Shown: piece after piece, positions 19,982 to 29,605 of the stretch
Numbering within the stretch: position 1 is the stretch's first letter
Layout: each line of letters opens with the position of its first letter
DNA from: Temnopleurus reevesii
Taxonomy: Eukaryota; Echinodermata; Echinoidea; Temnopleuroida; Temnopleuridae
Length of the DNA: 41,122 nucleotides
NCBI GenBank assembly: GCA_036244855.1
Contig: BQKZ01000291.1
Span: forward strand, 30,914-72,035
Direction: 5' to 3'
Notes under the pieces: model-generated
Database searches by the model: none
Seen by the model: the letters and a program-made list of their open reading frames with translations, nothing else
What the model was told of the DNA's origin: nothing
Made by a program: the position numbers and the translations under genes

Positions 19982-22277
19982 GATTTGAACCTTTTCAGTC
20001 AAGCATTCCATTTCTACCATTGTCTAGTGATACAGAGGTCGCGGATTCGATGCCCCTCCCAAGTAATGTGATGCGTTTTGTTTACAGTATTTTGGCACTC
20101 TTTCACAAAGCAATTATATAGTTGTGGCGCCCAATTATGGAGGGGGTCAATATGGATACAATTCTCTGTATTTGATTTTATATTTCACTTTTCGCCATCA
20201 GATATCCAGAAGATCGTGGCACCGATCCTATCCGTCCTTATTCTTATTGGATTGCTGTTCATCATTGTAATCTGGAGAATTCGACGTAAGAGGTGAGGAA
20301 TCGTGATGAACAATTAAGAGCTTTCGCTTTGCGACGCAGATTCTCGTTAGGTCGATACACCTATGCGCATGGGCGGTCGATGCGGTCATTATGACGCTTC
20401 CAATTTTGGTGGACGGTAGAAAACGATTGCGGGACTGATGTGCGCAGTAAATGACGCAATGTTAATGTGCCCTCGTTTTTCTACTGTCCACCAATTTCCG
20501 ACAGGTAGCGCGAAACAGAAAAATCTATATAATTGGGGATATTTTGTTCCCGATAAATCGTCGATCATCCTATGAGGCCAAAGCATCCCTCACCATGGTA
20601 TAAGAGAGAGAGGATATTCTGAATATCACAACGCAGCCATTTTGTTTTATGATGTCACAGGCCAGTAAAAATAAAAATAAAAATAATACCGCGAACAAAA
20701 AGAATATCAATTTATGTAATCCCAAAGAGGATAATGATGCAAATGGCTGGGATAATAATAATGAGAGTAGTTTTGATAGGATTGTTATGGTGATGTAAAT
20801 TACATTAATGAGGTATAAACCAAATAACAACTTGTCACTTTATTTACACTCTGATTATTTAAACAGAGATTCTCCATCCCTGGTCGACGATGTCGGAAAA
20901 GATCAGAACGAAGACCCCTACAACCACATCAACCCCGCCTACGAATACCACACCATTGACCACATCAACATAAACATTCACCAACATTCGACATCACAAC
21001 TCCGAGACTCCATCGGAAAGCCTTTACCGCGACCACCAACTGAGATCATTGACAACGGTGACGATGACGACCACAGATACTCAACGTACATCGACACGAT
21101 GAATAGGAAGACGGACTACGGTCCAAAAGTCGGTCAAAATTGCGGCGATGATAACGATCACGATAGCGGATGTGATGACGGCGGTGTTGGTATCGATGAA
21201 TATCACATCCATCCGCACGCGGGGAGAAATATCGGTATCGGTTTGGAAGCGTTTCCCGATATTGAATTTTACGGCAGCAGCGATTGCGCAACGAAATCGA
21301 TGGATGGACGAAGCGATAACGGTATGTATCAAGAAATACCCGCCTATAGTGCGGAAGCAGTCAGCGAGAGCGATGTATCGAATAAAGTTTTAAGTGTCGT
21401 CTGCGTAGACGATATGAATCGATCGAGGTCGAACAGCGAGACAATAAGATCGGGACTGATTCAAAATGATTTGTACATTCCTATAGAACATTGCGAATCA
21501 CAAAACGATGGAACTTTTTGCGATAAAAACATAAATGACGCTTGTACTGGCCAAGACCTACAATATATCTCGGAAGTTTGCAAAGAGAACGAGGTATCGA
21601 ATAAACATTTGAATGTTAAAGACGATGACGATGTAAACCGATCGCGGTCAGTTAGTGATACGATCGCAGCAAACCTAATCCTGAATGATTTGTACGTTCC
21701 ACTAGAACAATGCACGTCACAAAATCATGGAGATGTTGATGACGTCACAAATTCTGTCAATGTTAAAGGAGAAAGTGTGCGGAATTTCGATGGAGAGAAA
21801 CGGAAGGAAAAATCGCGGAAAACTTCGGCCGAGGGTGGTGACGAATCGGGAAGACCGCTACCCCACCAAGTCGCGTCTTCCGAGGAGACTTTCTACCACG
21901 TACTCATGAGAAGTGAAAGCGACGACAAAACCCTCAATGATCACTCTAAGACTGATTTCAAGCAGCCTGGAAGTCGCGATCTCGAAAATCCAAACGACGA
22001 CGGTGATGATGACAATAAGAAAGTGATAAACTTTTCTGATGAAAATGTCAATGACGCCGTAACTGGAGACGAACTCGTCAATGATGAGGACAATGCGGAC
22101 GATGATGCCTCGGACGTGTACGCTGAAGTGGAGCAAGTCGTCGACAATGAAGGCGTGGATGAAGTCGTGTATGAAATCGTTGACAGAAATGACAGCGAGG
22201 AAGACGACGATGATGGAGGAGAGTGTGAAGTTGACGAAACTGTGATGGTAGAAAATGACTTGTACAGCATCGATTGA
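12438..22277 (+). CDS. Gene B: four-CUB type I membrane receptor with a tyrosine-rich tail
   Basis: Model from cassette 1: 12438-12516, 12917-13264, 15838-16188, 16927-17280, 18107-18469, 18872-19213, 20202-20292, 20867-22277. Cassette 2 replaces the first two exons with 14052-14130 and 14803-15150, of identical lengths. All joins keep frame (phase 1 six times, then phase 2) and give about 1112 residues: signal peptide 1 to about 21; CUB1 27-142, CUB2 143-259, CUB3 260-377, CUB4 378-498; Ser/Thr/Pro stalk 499-612; transmembrane helix about 617-637; cytoplasmic tail 643-1112. One phase-1 exon per CUB domain is typical of the superfamily. CUB domains bind proteins or glycans outside the cell; the ligand is unknown. 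The tail has 17 tyrosines, an NPAY motif and acidic runs, suggesting a signalling or endocytic receptor. The general layout recalls CDCP1 (CUB domains, one helix, tyrosine tail), but orthology is not claimed. Splicing is predicted by eye. Confidence 0.8.
12517..12916 (+). other. Gene B intron 1, cassette 1
   Basis: 400 bp, GTAAGT to TTTCAG. Only its two ends align with the 672-bp intron of cassette 2; the middle has diverged. Confidence 0.6.
12917..13264 (+). CDS. Gene B CUB1 exon, cassette 1
   Basis: A 348-nt exon (phase 1 to 1) after TATATTTCAG, ending AAAG/GTGAAA. It encodes one CUB domain: SPNHPDNFDP (usual form SPNYP), the beta-strand DYLLLI, an acidic residue and Asp in ENIDFIQVGDG, and WIWFTSGG. 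It has no cysteine, whereas a canonical CUB has four. From 13045 to the exon end it is identical to the copy at 14931-15150. Confidence 0.75.
13265..14033 (+). other. Region between cassette 1 CUB exon and cassette 2
   Basis: Contains the 3' part of duplication copy 1, the single N at 13645, the second CAT/CAC array (13646-13792) and the 5' flank of cassette 2. No exon is seen. It is either intron (if both cassettes belong to one transcript) or a promoter region for cassette 2. Confidence 0.5.
13646..13792. repeat. CAT/CAC trinucleotide array, copy 2
   Basis: A shorter version of the array at 11698-12223 with the same GACCACC interruption type and the same 3' junction CATCATGGACAACAAC. Confidence 0.9.
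14034..14130 (+). CDS. Gene B signal-peptide exon, cassette 2
   Basis: ATG at 14052 starts M-N-M-A-V-L-T-I-I-V-G-F-L-C-Q-L-H-V-V-L-G then Q-I-G-P-V; 17 of 26 residues match cassette 1. It has the same phase-1 GTAAGT donor and the same pattern of pyrimidine tract plus CAG just upstream (14031-14033), again indicating an intron in the 5' UTR. The two cassettes could be alternative first coding exons. Confidence 0.7.
14381..14564. mobile_element. MITE, family 3 (GGTGTTGC ends), in cassette 2 intron
   Basis: Begins AGGTGTTGCTAGAAAGTTG and ends CTTTCTTGCAACACGCC, an inverted repeat. Inside are GCAAGTTGCAGTTGATCGG and CTAATCAAAATC, shared with the copy at 29606-29783. It is absent from the corresponding intron of cassette 1. 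Confidence 0.7.
14803..15150 (+). CDS. Gene B CUB1 exon, cassette 2
   Basis: A 348-nt phase 1-1 exon paralogous to 12917-13264. It has the canonical SPNYPDNFDP motif where cassette 1 has SPNHP, which makes it the more conventional copy. No cysteine. Fifteen nucleotide differences from copy 1 fall in the first 128 bases and none in the last 220. Confidence 0.78.
15151..15837 (+). other. Intron between CUB1 (cassette 2) and CUB2
   Basis: Begins with the duplicated flank (to about 15503), followed by an A-rich stretch with a single N at 15554. No exon recognised. Confidence 0.6.
15838..16188 (+). CDS. Gene B CUB2 exon
   Basis: A 351-nt phase 1-1 exon starting D-T-E-R-I-I-L-D-D, with SRDYPKEYPDDC, VWFITAPSGSRVRIQFLDF, ADYLTIGTDWEA and VTDGRKDDDGFRMVI, the CUB order of motifs including the late SDG..GF-like Asp and Gly-Phe. 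Only one cysteine (DDCHQ) is present. The donor GAAG/GTTGGT is weak. GC content is well above the flanks. A stretch at about 15956-15970 resembles a tRNA B box by chance. Confidence 0.72.
16189..16926 (+). other. Intron between CUB2 and CUB3
   Basis: AT-rich, with a (TA)n run at about 16729-16771 followed by a strong pyrimidine tract and CTGCAG at 16788, an alternative acceptor in frame with the CUB3 exon. The 138 bases from 16789 to 16926 are open in that frame. Confidence 0.55.
16927..17280 (+). CDS. Gene B CUB3 exon
   Basis: A 354-nt phase 1-1 exon with LLSPNYPDSDYPDDADISWIIT, LFLFDKLDTESRYDVLRIGNG and WLRFTSDGSVNYDGFSLRI, the clearest CUB of the set; the Asp residues in SRYD and TSDG fit the calcium-binding CUB type. 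It has a single cysteine. An in-frame upstream acceptor (TTTACTGCAG, exon start 16789) would add 46 residues with no stop; I prefer 16927 because its length and start match the sibling CUB exons. Confidence 0.75.
17281..18106 (+). other. Intron between CUB3 and CUB4
   Basis: Contains at about 17567-17650 a degenerate relative (TTAAAGAGGAACC...GAATTATCGTGTTTTC...GAACAAACTGAGAAA) of the left end of the element at 32714-33233. No exon seen. Confidence 0.5.
18107..18469 (+). CDS. Gene B CUB4 exon
   Basis: A 363-nt phase 1-1 exon between AATCCACAG and GAAG/GTATGT. Motifs: IFSPEFPLNYPHDANELWTI, FNLFTIENTHDSLTVGTG and LWIQFISDGTVSFQGFWI. Glu in FTIE, Asp in THDS and Asp in ISDG match the acidic calcium ligands of calcium-binding CUB domains. 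There are no cysteines. Confidence 0.78.
18470..18871 (+). other. Intron between CUB4 and stalk
   Basis: 402 bp with a purine-rich stretch at 18553-18663. Short open frames here are low complexity (Lys/Glu or Ser/Phe) and not exons. Confidence 0.55.
18872..19213 (+). CDS. Gene B Ser/Thr/Pro stalk exon
   Basis: A 342-nt phase 1-1 exon of 114 residues, very rich in Ser, Thr and Pro with no hydrophobic core: a mucin-like, probably O-glycosylated stalk between the last CUB and the membrane. The donor GATG/GTAACA is moderate. If it were not used, the frame would continue 15 codons to TAA at 19258-19260 and give a protein without a membrane anchor. Confidence 0.72.
19214..20201 (+). other. Intron between stalk and transmembrane exon
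   Basis: 988 bp, AT-rich, with a (TA)n run at about 19943-19978 and, at about 20020-20060, a shortened tRNA-like fragment (TCTAGTGATACAGAGGTCG then GGATTCGATGCCCC) with too little space between the A- and B-like boxes for an intact tRNA. Confidence 0.5.
20202..20292 (+). CDS. Gene B transmembrane exon
   Basis: 91 nt, phase 1 to 2, starting D-I-Q-K and then about 21 hydrophobic residues (IVAPILSVLILIGLLFIIVI) followed by WRIRRKR, a stop-transfer sequence. Acceptor TTCGCCATCAG, donor AAGAG/GTGAGG. It mirrors the gene A exon 3306-3399. Confidence 0.8.
20402..20497. repeat. Inverted repeat in the last gene B intron
   Basis: Arms of 24 bases, 20402-20425 and 20474-20497, pair with three mismatches (core GGTGGAC(G/A)GTAGAAAA). 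The loop is about 48 bases. Probably a small MITE relic. Confidence 0.6.
20867..22277 (+). CDS. Gene B last exon: acidic tyrosine-rich cytoplasmic tail
   Basis: Open for 469 residues from the acceptor ATTTAAACAG to TGA at 22275-22277. It is highly acidic with runs of Asp. Motifs (full-protein numbering): DSPSL near the membrane (shared with gene A); NPAY at 665-668, a PTB/endocytosis-type motif; KPLPRPP at 694-700, an SH3 class I-like site; YQEI 797, YIPI 846, YVPL 919, YHVL 986 and YAEV 1061; and VVYEIV around Tyr1078, which fits the ITIM consensus and matches EVVYE in gene A. A 73-residue internal repeat (from 813 and 886) contains NRSRS and NDLY(I/V)P; a third NDLY ends the protein. No enzymatic domain is recognised. 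Confidence 0.82.
21375..21731 (+). repeat. Internal tandem repeat in the gene B tail (73-codon period)
   Basis: Unit 1 (21375-21593) and the incomplete unit 2 (from 21594) both encode VSNK-L-V, a DD(M/V)NRSRS block with a following S(E/D)TI, NDLY(I/V)P(I/L)E and C(E/T)SQN in the same order at exactly 219 bp spacing. DNA identity is moderate, so the duplication is old, with the tyrosine and NRSRS motifs best kept. Confidence 0.75.
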
Positions 22278-22297
22278 GATTCACAAAATTAAGATTA

Positions 22298-22375
22298 AGG
22301 GGGTGTTGCATGAAAGTTGCAATCGATTATTAATCGACTGCATATCAATTCTGATAATTGCACAGTAACTGTAGA
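22298..22375. mobile_element. Left end of a family 3 MITE
   Basis: GGGGGTGTTGCATGAAAGTTGC matches the start of the elements at 29606 and 39040. No matching right end is found; the SINE begins directly afterwards. It lies in the putative 3' UTR of gene B. Confidence 0.5.
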
Positions 22376-22383
22376 TGAACTCG

Positions 22384-22645
22384 TGAAGCCGTGGTGTAGT
22401 TGTTCTGACTCACTCCTTTCAACCAGACGGTCGTAGGTTCGAATTCCACTCATGGCGTTAATTTCCTTAAAGAAATTGATCCATATCGTGCTGCACTCGA
22501 CCCGGGTGAGGTGAATTGGTACCTGGCAGGAATATCTATTCCTTGAAATGTCATGTGCGCTGGTGTACGCCGGGCAAAAGCAATAACGCAAAGCGCCTTG
22601 AGCACACAGCAGTGTGGATACGTGCGCTATATAAATTGCATCTAT
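22384..22645 (+). mobile_element. tRNA-derived SINE
   Basis: Head with A-box GTGGTGTAGTTGTTCTGAC and B-box GGTCGTAGGTTCGAATTCC, a body containing GGTGAATTGGTACCTGGCAGG, and a 3' tail AAAGCGCCTTGAGC...GTGCGCTATATAAATTGC. That tail resembles the L2-type LINE 3' end used by many metazoan SINEs. The element may end in a short ATC-rich tail. It sits 100 bp after the gene B stop codon in sense orientation. Confidence 0.8.
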
Positions 22646-22945
22646 CATCATGATTTTTACAGCGCAGATTAATATGACCAATTTTTCTTTGGGAAATCAT
22701 ATTCTCCGAACGGATGCATGAACACGGCATCCCTGCATAGATGCGAACAACTTAGGGGAGCGCCATTTCTGTGCTCATCTGTGTTGCTATTCGAGATTAG
22801 AATACTAGGCTACCATTGATAACGTATGAGGCTATTGCATCGTCAGGCAACTTATCTTTGGAAAATTGATTTACTTTTGTTTATAGTGTTTATATTGTCT
22901 AATATCTTACAGAATTCTCGCCACCGACAATAGAAGAAAATTAAG

Positions 22946-22951
22946 AATAAA
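22946..22951 (+). terminator. Candidate poly(A) signal of gene B
   Basis: First AATAAA that I find after the gene B stop codon, about 670 bases downstream. If used, the 3' UTR contains the MITE end and SINE. Confidence 0.3.
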
Positions 22952-23516
22952 AATAGTTACACGTCATGTATACCATGCAAGGTTTTAGGCCGAAAATCAT
23001 TTTTGTTTTGACACTTTATTTCAAATATTTCCTCATAATATAAACTATCATTACACCGTGGTGTGTTTCTGTGATGAAGCAGCAAGTACTTCCGGTGAAA
23101 AAAAATCTGCAATTTTCCGAAATGATAGACGTCACAAATGCATGAGCTTCCGAAATTGGAAGGCACCCTCCCCGCCTCAACATATTGATATCAAGGTTAT
23201 CGTGTTGGTGGCTAGAATTAAGAAATGATGTTATATGCAGACGACATAAATAATACGCATTTTCACGAATAAAACACACTATTGGTCGACTGCAAAAAAT
23301 ACGTGTCCAAAGTCTCAATAGTGATGTACCGATACTACTTATGATAAACCTGAATCAAATGATGGTCGATATAACTTGAATTTCTGTCTTTCAAATTGGC
23401 AATGAACCTATTCTGTTAGTTCGACCATAAACCGACAGACAATTTTAAGCATTTCGTTTTCTCGATGATAGGGGTGGTGGTGGAGATGGTGAGATGGTAG
23501 TGAAGAGCACATCCGG

Positions 23517-23546
23517 CCCCCCCCCCGGGGGGGGGGGGGGGGGGGG
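23517..23546. repeat. C10-G20 homopolymer pair
   Basis: Ten C followed directly by twenty G and then CGCC. It can fold as a hairpin or G-quadruplex. The run length is prone to sequencing error or may mark a mis-joined point. Confidence 0.9.
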
Positions 23547-23926
23547 CGCCTCCGTATAACTCGTGGAAAGAAGAAAAAAGGGGACGACAGACAAGTGATT
23601 TTTTCTTGCTTGACAGCACGTCTACGGAATGAAATGTTAGAAATTTCAAGTGCAATCCTGAATACACGTCTGATGGTGAAGATGATGAAGATGATGATGA
23701 TGATAATTCTGATGATGACGAGTTTTATAGTTAGAAGATGATGATGATGACCATAAATCATTATGAAGGTAATGGTAATGATAATGTTGACGATGGTATG
23801 ATGTTGATGGTGTTAGTGATGGTGATGATTCTGTTCATGATGGTGGTGGTGGTAATTTGTTAAGTTGTCCACATGCTCCCGTTTTCTCTTTCGCATTTTC
23901 TCTCTTATCCTTCATCCTGATTTCCC

Positions 23927-24112
23927 TTAAGGCCCACGCACACCAAACACGACACGGCATCACGGCACGGAATTTACGCAATATCTCCCCTGTGATTGGC
24001 CGATAGTTGAACATCCTTTGCGCGGAGGAGCGCGCTGGCCAATAACAAGCAGGATAGCGTGTAAGTACCGTGCCGATATGCTGTGCCGTGTTTGGTGTGC
24101 TGGAGCCTTTAG
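23927..24112. mobile_element. MITE, family 2
   Basis: Second copy of the element at 2777-2960. It begins TTAAGGCCCACGCACACC, ends GCCGTGTTTGGTGTGCTGG then AGCCTTTAG, and has the same inner CTCCCCTGTGATTGGCC and GCGCGGAGGAGCGCGCTGG blocks. TTAA at the left end and TTAG at the right end are compatible with a TTAA target preference. Confidence 0.8.
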
Positions 24113-24640
24113 TCTCCCCGTTATTCCATCCTGTCTTTCACATCTCATAATCTTTCAATATAATTTTTGAACATCCTCACATATATCTTCTTATTTTATT
24201 CCAACTTGTTTTCCCCAAATCTCATTAACAAGCATTCTTTCTCTCTCATCCATTCCTCATCCTTCTGGTTTATAAATCGCTTCTCGCTCCTCATCCATTC
24301 AACTTCTTATCAATAAAATACAAATACTAAGACACCAACCAACTTGAAGACAAAATAAACTCAAAACACTGGTATGATTTTTGTTCTTTTCTGGTTACAA
24401 TATTTTGTTATTTATTTGCCACATTATATCTTGCATGAAGGAGAGTAGTCACACATTATAATAATAATAAGATGAATAAAGAGTAATAATTAACAATTAG
24501 GTGGTACATGGCAGTTTCCTTAATAACGCAAAGTTTCAACTTTGTTTTAAACCTCCATGATCATTTAAACACCTTTTTGGGAAACTTGTACCAATTCAAA
24601 ACCACATGACCATGAATGTTACAAATGATTCAACTGGCTT

Positions 24641-24723
24641 TCTTCCCTCTCTATCTCTTTATCTCTTTCCTTCTCTCTCTTCCTCTCTCTTTCTCTCTTT
24701 CTCTCTTTCTCTCTCTCTCACTC
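24641..24723. repeat. CT-rich simple repeat
   Basis: Pyrimidine-rich CTCT/TCTTT tract on the plus strand; low complexity. Confidence 0.85.
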
Positions 24724-25703
24724 CAACTTTTCCTGTCAGCCTATGTGCAAAGCCATTGATAAGAATCCAACTTAAAAAAAAATCTACCAAATTTTCTCAA
24801 ACAGTCCATTTTAAGATCATATTTCTACCATTAAGCAAGGTTTTCTTCCCTAAAAGAGTCAAGATCATTGATTTTTGTTTGTCAATAAACATGAAATATC
24901 TATCAATATACCATCTATACTGGAGAGAAGACTACACATTGGTTGGTACACTACTGAACACGATTACAGTCTATGCCATATATCTATTTTTACATGATCA
25001 ACAATATATTTTTTATGAATCAATCACTATTTGACTACCATTCAAGAATGCCTGTTAGAGTAAGCAAGGTATGTAACGCATTTCAGGATCACCTTATGCA
25101 AGGCTTTAGATGTAAGAGGCGACAGCTTTCACTGTATCTCGCCATAAATGATGGGTGAAATTTCTCATGTCAGTCCCATGTATTGAGAATAATGTGACTG
25201 AAACCCCTCACAGCTAAAACTTCAAGCATGTATCAAATGCAACAGCACACTACATTAATTCTATCACTCTATTAAGTCTATTTCACAGTATATTATCACC
25301 ACTATCTGCAGAAACGCACATATTCTTCAAAAAATCTCGAACCAAATATGCACAAAATAATGTTTTATAAGGCATATGTGCAAAGTCAAATGTATTAAAA
25401 ATTCACATAATAATCTCCTCAGTTTTATGTTGTACCCGTACCCATTCATGTGCATAATAATAATAATTTGAATAATATCAATAAACAAACTGATAAAACA
25501 TTGAAAACGTATATGTAAAAACCAAGGCAGTTTTGACGAAACAATGTATCCTCTTTGACAATGAAACAAACAAATTCTGTTGACAAAAATAAAAAATATA
25601 TTCTCTTCTACTGCTCAATATTAACAAATACCACACTATATTTTGAGTTGCTTGGGTGTGACTCTTTTATGACCATGCTATCAGAGTTGGTTTAAATTCA
25701 ACC

Positions 25704-25820
25704 CAGTGTTGACGAGAAAAACACTGAAGCTTCTTAGTTCCCATGACAAATTCTTGCTTTTCAGTGTTGACGGGAAAAGCGCTTTAAGTGTCTAAGTTCC
25801 CATGACAAATTTGTGTTCTA
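25704..25820. repeat. Two-copy tandem repeat, 58-bp unit
   Basis: CAGTGTTGACGAGAAAA at 25704 and CAGTGTTGACGGGAAAA at 25762 begin two units that also share AGTTCCCATGACAAATT near their ends. The copies are diverged in the middle. Confidence 0.75.
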
Positions 25821-28800
25821 CAGAGCTTCAAATAATCATCCAGTTACACCAACACTTGGGAAAAAAAAGCAGTGTCAATTTGCCATTGGCTTCAAATCTA
25901 TATCTGCCCTCACAATAAAAGTGTTACATTGACACCATTAGTGTTAAGTAAAACCCTTCAGAGTTGAATTAACACCATAATATCAATGTGATTGGGAATG
26001 GGTGTTGTTTTCTGGTGTAGAAAAAATGGATTCCTATGCACAATTCGTTTAGAACCCTGCAATTTACAGTGTTGGTAATTCTTAAAAGAAATGGTACTAG
26101 GCAAGGCGAACCAAAGAAACTTAAGTGTAAATCTAGACTGAATTCAGCCAACTCTGACAACAAAAGTCAATGTTTTCCATGGGAAAAAATAAATAATCAC
26201 TGCTAACACACATAAGAAGACAGAAATAGTATTTGGAAGACTTCAAAATAACCACAATCGATTGTACTTTTGGTAAACAAAACTTAAAAAAAGAAAACAC
26301 TTAAACCTCTGTACAATCCTGATTTAAAAGCAACAATCTTGCATTTCAAAGTGGAGACTTCATGTATAAAATAATTCAGATCGCAAAAAACATATCAATC
26401 TCAACAAAATCAACTAAAAAGGCAAAATGTGAAATTATTGGTTTAAGGAAGAATGTTGCAGCGATATAAAATATTTGTATATAACAACAAAAGTATATTT
26501 GTCAAGTTAATGAACGTAAAAATAGCCCTGATCAATGTTCGAGATGTCATGAGCAGCAATAGAAAAATGAAATTTGGATGAATTCTAGGGTAAGGTATCC
26601 CCAAGTTAATGTTTAGAAAGAGAATACTCAACAAAGTTATTTCAGTAGCTGAATACGGCGCTAGATTGCACGAAATGATTCCAATCAATTCTTTTATTTA
26701 ACACGCAAATATATAATTTCATTGAACTGTAAATTCAGAAAATGCTCATTTCCACTATGGAAAATTTGAATTTTTCAGAAAATGAGAAAATTACAATTTC
26801 TGCTTGTCCTGTTGATAATATCATTATCAGGTTGTTTGCATGATAAATTATTAAACTCATTAATTCAATTTGCAATAGATTGTTAAGTTAAAGACCAGAA
26901 ATGCAGCGTTAAAGAATCAAACAATTGAATATAATTTAGAATGAAATTTTCACTGAATACATTTCTCTTTCCAATACGCATCATGTCAGTCTCGTATTAA
27001 TAAGTCATAAATATTACATAACCTACGATCGGAATACACATGCTTTTCAAGGGCAATCAAAGTATCAGTATAAACATATTCACAAACTTCTGCAGAATTA
27101 TTCAAGAGAAATTAAAAACACACAAATTAGAAACTTTCGCTTCTAATGTATCTACTGCAGCATGCATACACAAGAGGGACAAAAATAACAGGAAAACATT
27201 TTTATTATTGATCTATAAGTGTATATATAAACAATACAAACAGTCAAGTAAAAAAATGAAAGTTATCTAGAATTACTTCAAATGTACAAATAAACAGACC
27301 CCAATGTATAAAAATACATTTCAAATTTAAAAGAAAAAAGAAAAAACACAACATATGAAAAGTGACATATGTTGTATCATCTTTCACACACTCTGAAGAA
27401 TTTTTCCAACATTTCTGAGGAAAGAAAAATCAACAACAAATGGATAATCAAATTGAACAACAAATTCTTGCAAGATACATTTTTTTTTCTTCGAAGCAAA
27501 ATCTTTTGGAAGAGGCAAGGAGTATAAAATAAGAAAAAATATTAATGATACAATAACTGATACAGTTGTACCTGAAAGTTTGTGAACCCCTAAGAAAATG
27601 AATTCATTTTACAACGTGATTTAAAAAACATTACATGCTTAAACATGTTTCCTGTATTTCTTCAACAGAAACGTATACTTATACCAAACTAAAGTACATG
27701 TATAGTGCATAGCCTACGATTTGATCAGCATTACAAATCAAAATTATTCATGCATGACCAAATATAATTGCGTAAATTGATGCTATTTTGAACCTCTCTG
27801 TGAGCATTGATTTGTATAATTAAACTGCGGCAATAATAATGATTTATTTTAAATTTGTTAATAATTTGTTATTAATCATTTTCTCTATTTGTATATGAGA
27901 TGACAAGCAATATCTCTATTTCATATCCAAAAATTAATAATTCAATCGGTATTTGTTCATTTGGAGTACTTTGATTTTCTAAGATATCCTAAGGCAAATT
28001 TCCGCCATTAACTTGGTAAACAAAATGTCCATAAGACCGCAAGTTGATATTTTATTTCGTATCAAAATGAGCAAATGCGAGCAAAATACTAAAATCGATT
28101 ACTGAATAAGAGGAGAATTACGTAATGTATCATGCTTGATTTTTATACCATACATGATCATTGGACCATTACAAATTTATGCTACAATCATAAAAAAAAG
28201 ATCCAAAATAGCCTTAATTTACTCCATTCAATCATATCTCCTCATGCACAAATGATTTTTATCTCTAATGTTGATGGAACCATCGCCTATACACTAAGTT
28301 TTAATTCAGCATATGAATTTGTATTGAAAGAATAATGAAATATGTTGTCAAGTAATTTTTATGAAAAACACATTTTTAAAAAGAATGAATTTTCTAACAG
28401 GATCACAATCTTTCAGGTACCGCTGTACATATATTTCAGCTGATATGATAACTATGTAATAACTCCACACTTTATCGAAATTTCCACATATATATATATA
28501 TTATATATATTCATATATTCACTATAGAATGCTATATTGTTCTACAAAATCAACATGCAATTCTAGTTTAGCTTACGAGATCCGTATACAAAATCTCGAT
28601 ACCACTATAGGAATACAGTGTACTGTCAATACGCATATGGCAAAAAATAACAATAAATATATTCATAATATATATAATACCTGTACATAAAAGTTGAATT
28701 TTTCCTGTTAAAAACTAACCTACGATACAGAGAAGATTTGAACACAGCGGGGAGATATCTCCCCGATATAAAGACATAGAAATAGTTGAGATAACTTATC

Positions 28801-29605
28801 TTGTATAACAATACTGATACACAATAGGGCTTCCAACATTTACAAAGCTCAAACTTGAAGAATGCCTTTTATTAAGATATATTTACATTTCAACTCTCCA
28901 CTAAATATTCTACAATGAGGTACATTATAAAGACACACAGCAAGCAGACACCGTGCTCGCATATTAGAGAACATATTTTTCTTCCGCATACATGAGGTAA
29001 ATTACAAGATACAACAAACTTTCTGTCGCCAGAAAAAACAACAACAACAACAACACAGCAGGCAGGTACTGTTCATGAATATTCATATTCTTTGCATTCA
29101 TACATATTAATACATTTCACTTGTTTAATATTCAGCACTGAATCGATCGCTATAATGGATCTAGAATGGTTAACTTTGAGACACAAAAACACGGATATAT
29201 ATATTTACACAACAAGCAACAGTTTGCAAGTCAGTCGATGCAGCTACCCCTTCGTAGTTGTGATGCATGTTTAAACATGGACTATAGAGGGCAGGCTGTA
29301 AAGGGAACACAATCACTCTGTGTACAGATGTATACAAATACGCTAGATGCACAAGATGTAAATTTGGGGGCCGAATCAAGCCCATACACAGTCAACCTTT
29401 GACAATATATGTATGTAGCCAATGGTGACGGGAGTGTACCCTGTTATACACACTTACACCTAATACAGCGGGAAAATATGAAGAGTTAAAAAAAGCATGA
29501 TTTAATTTACTCCACTTTTCAAACAGGTTTACTGTTGCACGTGGTGTAGGATTATCTTATACTAAATGGTGAAACTGTAAATCTATTCGAATGTTTACTA
29601 CACTA

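Larger units (their letters stand above)
22952..24400. other. Intergenic region downstream of gene B
   Basis: No gene recognised. It holds the C10/G20 tract at 23517-23546, GATGAT-type simple repeats at about 23672-23850 and the family 2 MITE at 23927-24112. Confidence 0.5.

Noticed and set aside
21941..22270. Ser-rich minus-strand frames over the gene B tail
   Set aside because: Antisense of acidic Asp/Glu codons (TC-rich complement); no independent support.
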